A stretch of DNA of 64,000 nt. Origin: Paracrocinitomix mangrovi (lineage in GTDB: Bacteria; Bacteroidota; Bacteroidia; Flavobacteriales_D; Crocinitomicaceae). Numbering within the stretch: the stretch's first letter is position 1; each line of letters opens with the position of its first letter. Of the stretch, positions 60,811 through 64,000 are shown piece by piece. The notes under the pieces are model-generated. The model saw nothing but the letters and a program-made list of their open reading frames with translations, was not told the DNA's origin and ran no database searches. A program made the position numbers and the translations under genes. The stretch is taken from NCBI RefSeq assembly GCF_019740355.2, contig NZ_CP091819.1:992001-1056000 (forward strand). The letters are read 5' to 3'.

Positions 60811-61837
60811 ATTTATTGCAGTCATACTATTCCTATTATGGAGTCATTTATCTTTTTCTCAAAGTGATTCGGTTGAGTACGTTTATTATAAGTACCGAAC
60901 AGAGCCAACGCCTTATTTTACATTAGGAGAATTTAAAAGAGGTGTTTCTGATGAGAAACTTAAGTATTCTCTTGATAGCCTTGAACTAAAACCAAGGACA
61001 CAGTGGACTAGACAAGATAGTCTTGAGTTTGCAAGAATTTCATTGGAAACAGGAAATATGTCATTGTCTGAATATTATTTTGAAAATCTTCATGTCGATA
61101 TTAGAAAGGAAGAAAATTTTTGGTTTGATCATTTAATGATTCATTATTTAAATGAAGATTATGAAGGAGGGTTGGAAGAAATAAAGCATGAAAGCCCAAT
61201 GATTATCCAATATTCGAAAATCTATTTCTTTAGAAAAATATTCAATGCAAAAATTGGGCAAAGGGACAATAGTAAATGGTATAAAGAAAATAGTGTTCTT
61301 GGATGGGAATTAGACTCTACAATTAAGGAACTACCAAAAGATAGTGAGGAGTTCAATAGTGAAATTATTACACCTCTTAGAAATTTAGAGTATGTGCTTA
61401 AGAGATTGATAGTATTTGTGCATGAAGATGACCCAATAATTGCTGCAACATGCAGGGAAATGGGAGTTATCATTGAATATTATTTAAATTACTCTCATGC
61501 CTATATTGCGTACAGTTTAGGACGTCATTACAATATCTGGGATAAGCAAATTTTAGAAAATCTAAATGAGGTAAAATCTAAATTAAGTGAGAACAACTAT
61601 AAGATTCCCAATTTTAGAAAGTATTTTCCGAGAATTGAAGAGTGGAAGTTTGACTATAATGTACTAAAAGAAAAGGTGATGTCGGCCGCCAATGATACAA
61701 ATGTTTATGTTAAACCTGAAACAATGGCTCCAGAAGAAGATCCTATCATAAACTTTCCTCATCAATATGTTGTTTTAGGAGGGATATTGCTTCTAATAAT
61801 CTTACTGGCAATAATATTAAAACCGGTAAAAAAATAA
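60788..61837 (+). CDS. Secreted or membrane-anchored hypothetical protein
   Basis: A 349-residue protein with an N-terminal signal peptide (IAVILFLLWSHLSFS, ending about residue 25) and a C-terminal membrane helix (YVVLGGILLLIILLAIIL) followed by a basic tail. The middle part is helical, perhaps a tetratricopeptide-like array (SLETGNMSLSEYYFENL, AYIAYSLGRHYNIWDKQ). I do not recognise the family. It overlaps the DUF4159 gene by 23 nt and may work with it at the cytoplasmic membrane, facing the periplasm. Confidence 0.6.
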   Translation: MHLQQPIKFIAVILFLLWSHLSFSQSDSVEYVYYKYRTEPTPYFTLGEFKRGVSDEKLKYSLDSLELKPRTQWTRQDSLEFARISLETGNMSLSEYYFENLHVDIRKEENFWFDHLMIHYLNEDYEGGLEEIKHESPMIIQYSKIYFFRKIFNAKIGQRDNSKWYKENSVLGWELDSTIKELPKDSEEFNSEIITPLRNLEYVLKRLIVFVHEDDPIIAATCREMGVIIEYYLNYSHAYIAYSLGRHYNIWDKQILENLNEVKSKLSENNYKIPNFRKYFPRIEEWKFDYNVLKEKVMSAANDTNVYVKPETMAPEEDPIINFPHQYVVLGGILLLIILLAIILKPVKK

Positions 61838-61868
61838 CATTTGGAACGTTAATTGAATAGAGTTAAAT

Positions 61869-62300
61869 ATGAAAACTTATCACTTAATATTTGGATTAGC
61901 ATTGTTGATGATTTCTGCATGCGGAAACAGTAAAGAAACTGCTACTTCTGACAAGGTCACTAAAACAGCTGTATTGGCTGATAATCTTGATGAGTATAGA
62001 TCTGCATCTACGAATATTGAAAAAGTATCCATTGATGAAAATGTGATGACATTGATCGTTTCTTATAGTGGTGGTTGTGAAAAACATGAATTCAGTTTAG
62101 TAGGTTCAACAGCCTTGATGAAATCTTTACCTCCAAAAAGAAATATCTTACTTCAACATAAAAATAATGATGATAATTGCCGCGAGTATATAACCGACAC
62201 TTTGCAGTTTGACATCACACCATTAGGTTATAAAAAAGGTGAAGAAGTTCACTTGATTTTAGATGGATACAAAGATCCAATTCACTACACTTTAAAGTAG
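61869..62300 (+). CDS. Small lipoprotein
   Basis: A 143-residue protein with a lipoprotein signal: hydrophobic h-region (LIFGLALLMISACG) and lipobox ISAC, with the modified cysteine near residue 18. The rest contains SYSGGCEKHEFSLVGS and NCREYITDTLQFDI. The repeated S-Y-S-G-G-C-E-K-H-E-F stretch is known to me from small Bacteroidota lipoproteins of unknown function. It overlaps the 3' end of hemB by 9 nt. Confidence 0.65.
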   Translation: MKTYHLIFGLALLMISACGNSKETATSDKVTKTAVLADNLDEYRSASTNIEKVSIDENVMTLIVSYSGGCEKHEFSLVGSTALMKSLPPKRNILLQHKNNDDNCREYITDTLQFDITPLGYKKGEEVHLILDGYKDPIHYTLK

Positions 62301-63269
62301 TTTTTTATACAGTTGGGCATAATCTTTAGCGAAGTAAGTAAGGATACTATCCGCACCTGCTCTTTTCATGCTCAACAACATTTCAGGCATTGCTTTTTCG
62401 TATTCTAACCATCCGTTGGCACAAGCAGCTTTAAGCATAGCATACTCACCACTTACATTATAGGCAGCAATTGGCAAATAGCTGTTTTCTTTTAAAAGAT
62501 GAATTACATCCAGATAAGCTAATGCTGGTTTAACCATTAAAAAATCTGCTCCTTCTGCTTCATCCAATTCCGCTTCTCTCAAAGCTTCATTTTTATTTGC
62601 CGGATTCATTTGATAAGTCTTCTTATCCCCTGCTTTTGGAGCTGAATCCAAAGCATCCCTGAATGGTCCGTAAAATGCACTGGCATACTTGGCAGTGTAA
62701 GACATTATTGAAACATGCTCATATTGATGAACATCCAAAGCCTCTCTAATTGTTCTAACCCTCCCATCCATCATGTCAGATGGGCCAATAATATCAATAC
62801 CGGCTTGAGCCTGAGCAACAGCCATTTTTGACAATATTGGTAATGTTTCATCATTCAAAATCTCCCCATTTCTAACTATTCCATCATGACCATCAGTACT
62901 ATAGGGATCTAAAGCTACATCACTCATCAAAACTACTCCGGGGAAGTGTTCCTTAATTTTTCTAATTCCTTGTAAGTAAAAATTATCATCTTGGTATGAA
63001 TAAGAACCCGTCTTATCTTTAAATGACTCAGGTATTACAGGAAAAAGTATAAATGTCTTTATGCCCGCCTCAATCGATTCCTCAATTTCTTTTAAAATAC
63101 CATCCATATTTAACCTGTAAACATCCGGTAAGGATGAAATAGGTTCTTTTTCAATATTGGTGTTACTTAAAAATAAAGGATAAATCAAGTTAGAAGGACG
63201 CAGAACAGTCTCTTCAATCATAGATCTGATTGCGTCATTTTTTCTATTTCTTCTGGGTCTGTTTAACAT
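62292..63269 (-). CDS. hemB: Porphobilinogen synthase (delta-aminolevulinate dehydratase)
   Basis: HemB joins two molecules of 5-aminolevulinate to porphobilinogen in haem synthesis. The 325-residue protein has the active-site lysines in MSYTAKYASAFYGPF and FLMVKPALAYLDVI. The metal-binding segment is DVALDPYSTDGHDG, with aspartates where zinc enzymes have cysteines, so a magnesium-dependent (non-zinc) type is expected. It is transcribed divergently from the lipoprotein gene at 63435 and has a promoter with correct spacing. Confidence 0.95.
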   Translation of the reverse strand: MLNRPRRNRKNDAIRSMIEETVLRPSNLIYPLFLSNTNIEKEPISSLPDVYRLNMDGILKEIEESIEAGIKTFILFPVIPESFKDKTGSYSYQDDNFYLQGIRKIKEHFPGVVLMSDVALDPYSTDGHDGIVRNGEILNDETLPILSKMAVAQAQAGIDIIGPSDMMDGRVRTIREALDVHQYEHVSIMSYTAKYASAFYGPFRDALDSAPKAGDKKTYQMNPANKNEALREAELDEAEGADFLMVKPALAYLDVIHLLKENSYLPIAAYNVSGEYAMLKAACANGWLEYEKAMPEMLLSMKRAGADSILTYFAKDYAQLYKKLL

Positions 63270-63283
63270 CTGTTATTATGCAT

Positions 63284-63310
63284 CAAAATTAATGAATATT
63301 ACTGATTCAA
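63284..63310 (-). promoter_or_regulatory. hemB promoter
   Basis: On the minus strand TTG (63310-63308), a 16-nt spacer and TAATTTTG (63291-63284), an exact -7 box. Transcription would start about 5-10 nt before the ATG at 63269. Confidence 0.5.
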
Positions 63311-63386
63311 AGAGATAAAGTTTCAACCAAATTTGAATAATAATCAACCAACTAAAGAAATAATCATTAATAGATACTTTTTGGAC

Positions 63387-63415
63387 TTGAAAATTCAATT
63401 ATTTTTATAGCTTTG
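63387..63415 (+). promoter_or_regulatory. Promoter of the lipoprotein gene at 63435
   Basis: TTG (63387-63389), 18-nt spacer and TAGCTTTG (63408-63415), an exact -33/-7 pair. The predicted start of transcription is near 63421, about 14 nt before the ATG. Confidence 0.6.
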
Positions 63416-63434
63416 ACTTCAAAACTCAAGAGAT

Positions 63435-64000
63435 ATGAAATTAGCACTTAGGTCTATATACATTTTCACCTTAGGCATTTTTCTTTTAGGATGTGGCGGT
63501 GGAGACGACATTGAAGTTGATGACACAACTCAAGATGACAATGATGTCAACAACGTTGATGTGGATATAGAACAGTCCATGAATACTGCTATTGGTGGAA
63601 AGATGTTTAGTATTCCTTCCCCTATTCAAATGGTGAACATGATCAAAGACAATGTGGAAACATTTAATGAAGAAATGTTGACTGATCCTGAAGGTGTTGC
63701 CAATTTTACCACTGAATATAAGCGCGCTATTAATATGGGTGTTTATGGAGCAGATTTGGGATATGCTACAATTTATGAGAACAATACTAAAGCTGTTTCA
63801 TATTTATCTTCAATTGAGAAATTATCAGATGAGTTAGGGATTGCAGGTGCTTTTGACAACGAATTATTGGAGCGTTTTATTGATAATGGTAACAACCAGG
63901 ATTCAATGTTAGTGATTATGTCTGAAGGTTATCGTGAAGGAGACAAATTCTTAAAAGATAACGAAGAGCATGATGTAGCTACATTGATTTTAACCGGTGG
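63435..64000 (+). CDS. Lipoprotein, N-terminal part
   Basis: The frame runs from the ATG at 63435 to the window end without a stop, so at least 188 residues are encoded and the C-terminus is missing. The signal (IYIFTLGIFLLGCGGGDD) ends in a lipobox LLGC, followed by Gly and Asp residues, the type of export signal that favours surface localisation in Bacteroidota. The remainder is helical (MFSIPSPIQMVNMIKDN, ISTEY-like stretches) with no recognised domain. Confidence 0.75.
   Translation, partial: MKLALRSIYIFTLGIFLLGCGGGDDIEVDDTTQDDNDVNNVDVDIEQSMNTAIGGKMFSIPSPIQMVNMIKDNVETFNEEMLTDPEGVANFTTEYKRAINMGVYGADLGYATIYENNTKAVSYLSSIEKLSDELGIAGAFDNELLERFIDNGNNQDSMLVIMSEGYREGDKFLKDNEEHDVATLILTG

Noticed and set aside
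1-64000. tRNA, rRNA, insertion sequences and prophage genes
   Set aside because: I looked for transposase and integrase motifs, cloverleaf-like sequences and phage proteins and saw none; a tRNA search program could miss-check this reading.

Overview
The window comes from an AT-rich member of the Bacteroidota, most likely the order Flavobacteriales; a Crocinitomicaceae-like lineage is a guess. The signs are type IX secretion (T9SS) C-terminal domains, YfhO and DUF4834 proteins, a carbamoyl-phosphate synthase large subunit without its C-terminal regulatory domain, a DAHP synthase/chorismate mutase fusion, and promoters of the Bacteroidota type (TTG about 16-19 nt before TAnnTTTG). No rRNA, tRNA, CRISPR array, insertion sequence or phage gene was seen.

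Layout. 1-4.6 kb: the end of a lipid-kinase gene, a small membrane protein, lgt, and a serC-serA-rpe operon. 4.6-12.8 kb: a TonB-receptor-like barrel, two tandem paralogues that join a cysteine-rich N-terminal domain to a T9SS sorting domain, a WbpM/CapD-type dehydratase, a thioesterase and a YwqK/MORN-repeat protein. 12.8-33 kb: a long minus-strand run, starting at a good promoter before carB and continuing through DUF4834, FkbM methyltransferase, YfhO, two glycosyltransferase-like genes and a pseudaminic-acid locus (pseB, pseC, pseF, pseH, pseI). That locus also carries a methyltransferase, an unusual SDR/ATP-grasp fusion, a HAD phosphatase, a flippase and an epimerase. No pseG is visible. 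33-43.5 kb: mixed housekeeping and small hypothetical genes (TerB-like, phosphoribosyltransferase, a mini-metallopeptidase, a GldL-like membrane protein, beta-oxidation enzymes, a four-helix-bundle protein, an SDR, ogt). Three different low-complexity, mostly 7-bp repeat clusters lie between them.

43.5-49.2 kb: a VWA lipid- or surface-associated protein, the aroF-type DAHP synthase/chorismate mutase, aroA and a membrane histidine kinase. 49.2-55.1 kb: the most interesting locus. It is a compact four-gene operon encoding a TolC-like channel fused to a glycosidase-like barrel, an HlyD-like adaptor, a zinc-ribbon/pseudo-receiver/degenerate-GGDEF protein and a processive GT2 synthase. I read it as a synthase-dependent exopolysaccharide system that uses a type I-secretion-like envelope conduit. 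55.2-59.4 kb: further surface-carbohydrate genes (GT9, deacetylase, GNAT, GT4). 59.4-64 kb: rsmE, a DUF4159 protein, a membrane-anchored protein, lipoproteins and hemB.

The theme of the window is envelope carbohydrate: precursor synthesis (WbpM-type dehydratase, epimerase, Pse pathway), assembly (GT2, GT4, GT9, flippase, YfhO), modification (FkbM, methyltransferase, acetyltransferases, deacetylase) and export (flippase, TolC/HlyD pair). Functions are inferred from recognised sequence motifs and gene context; no database search was run.
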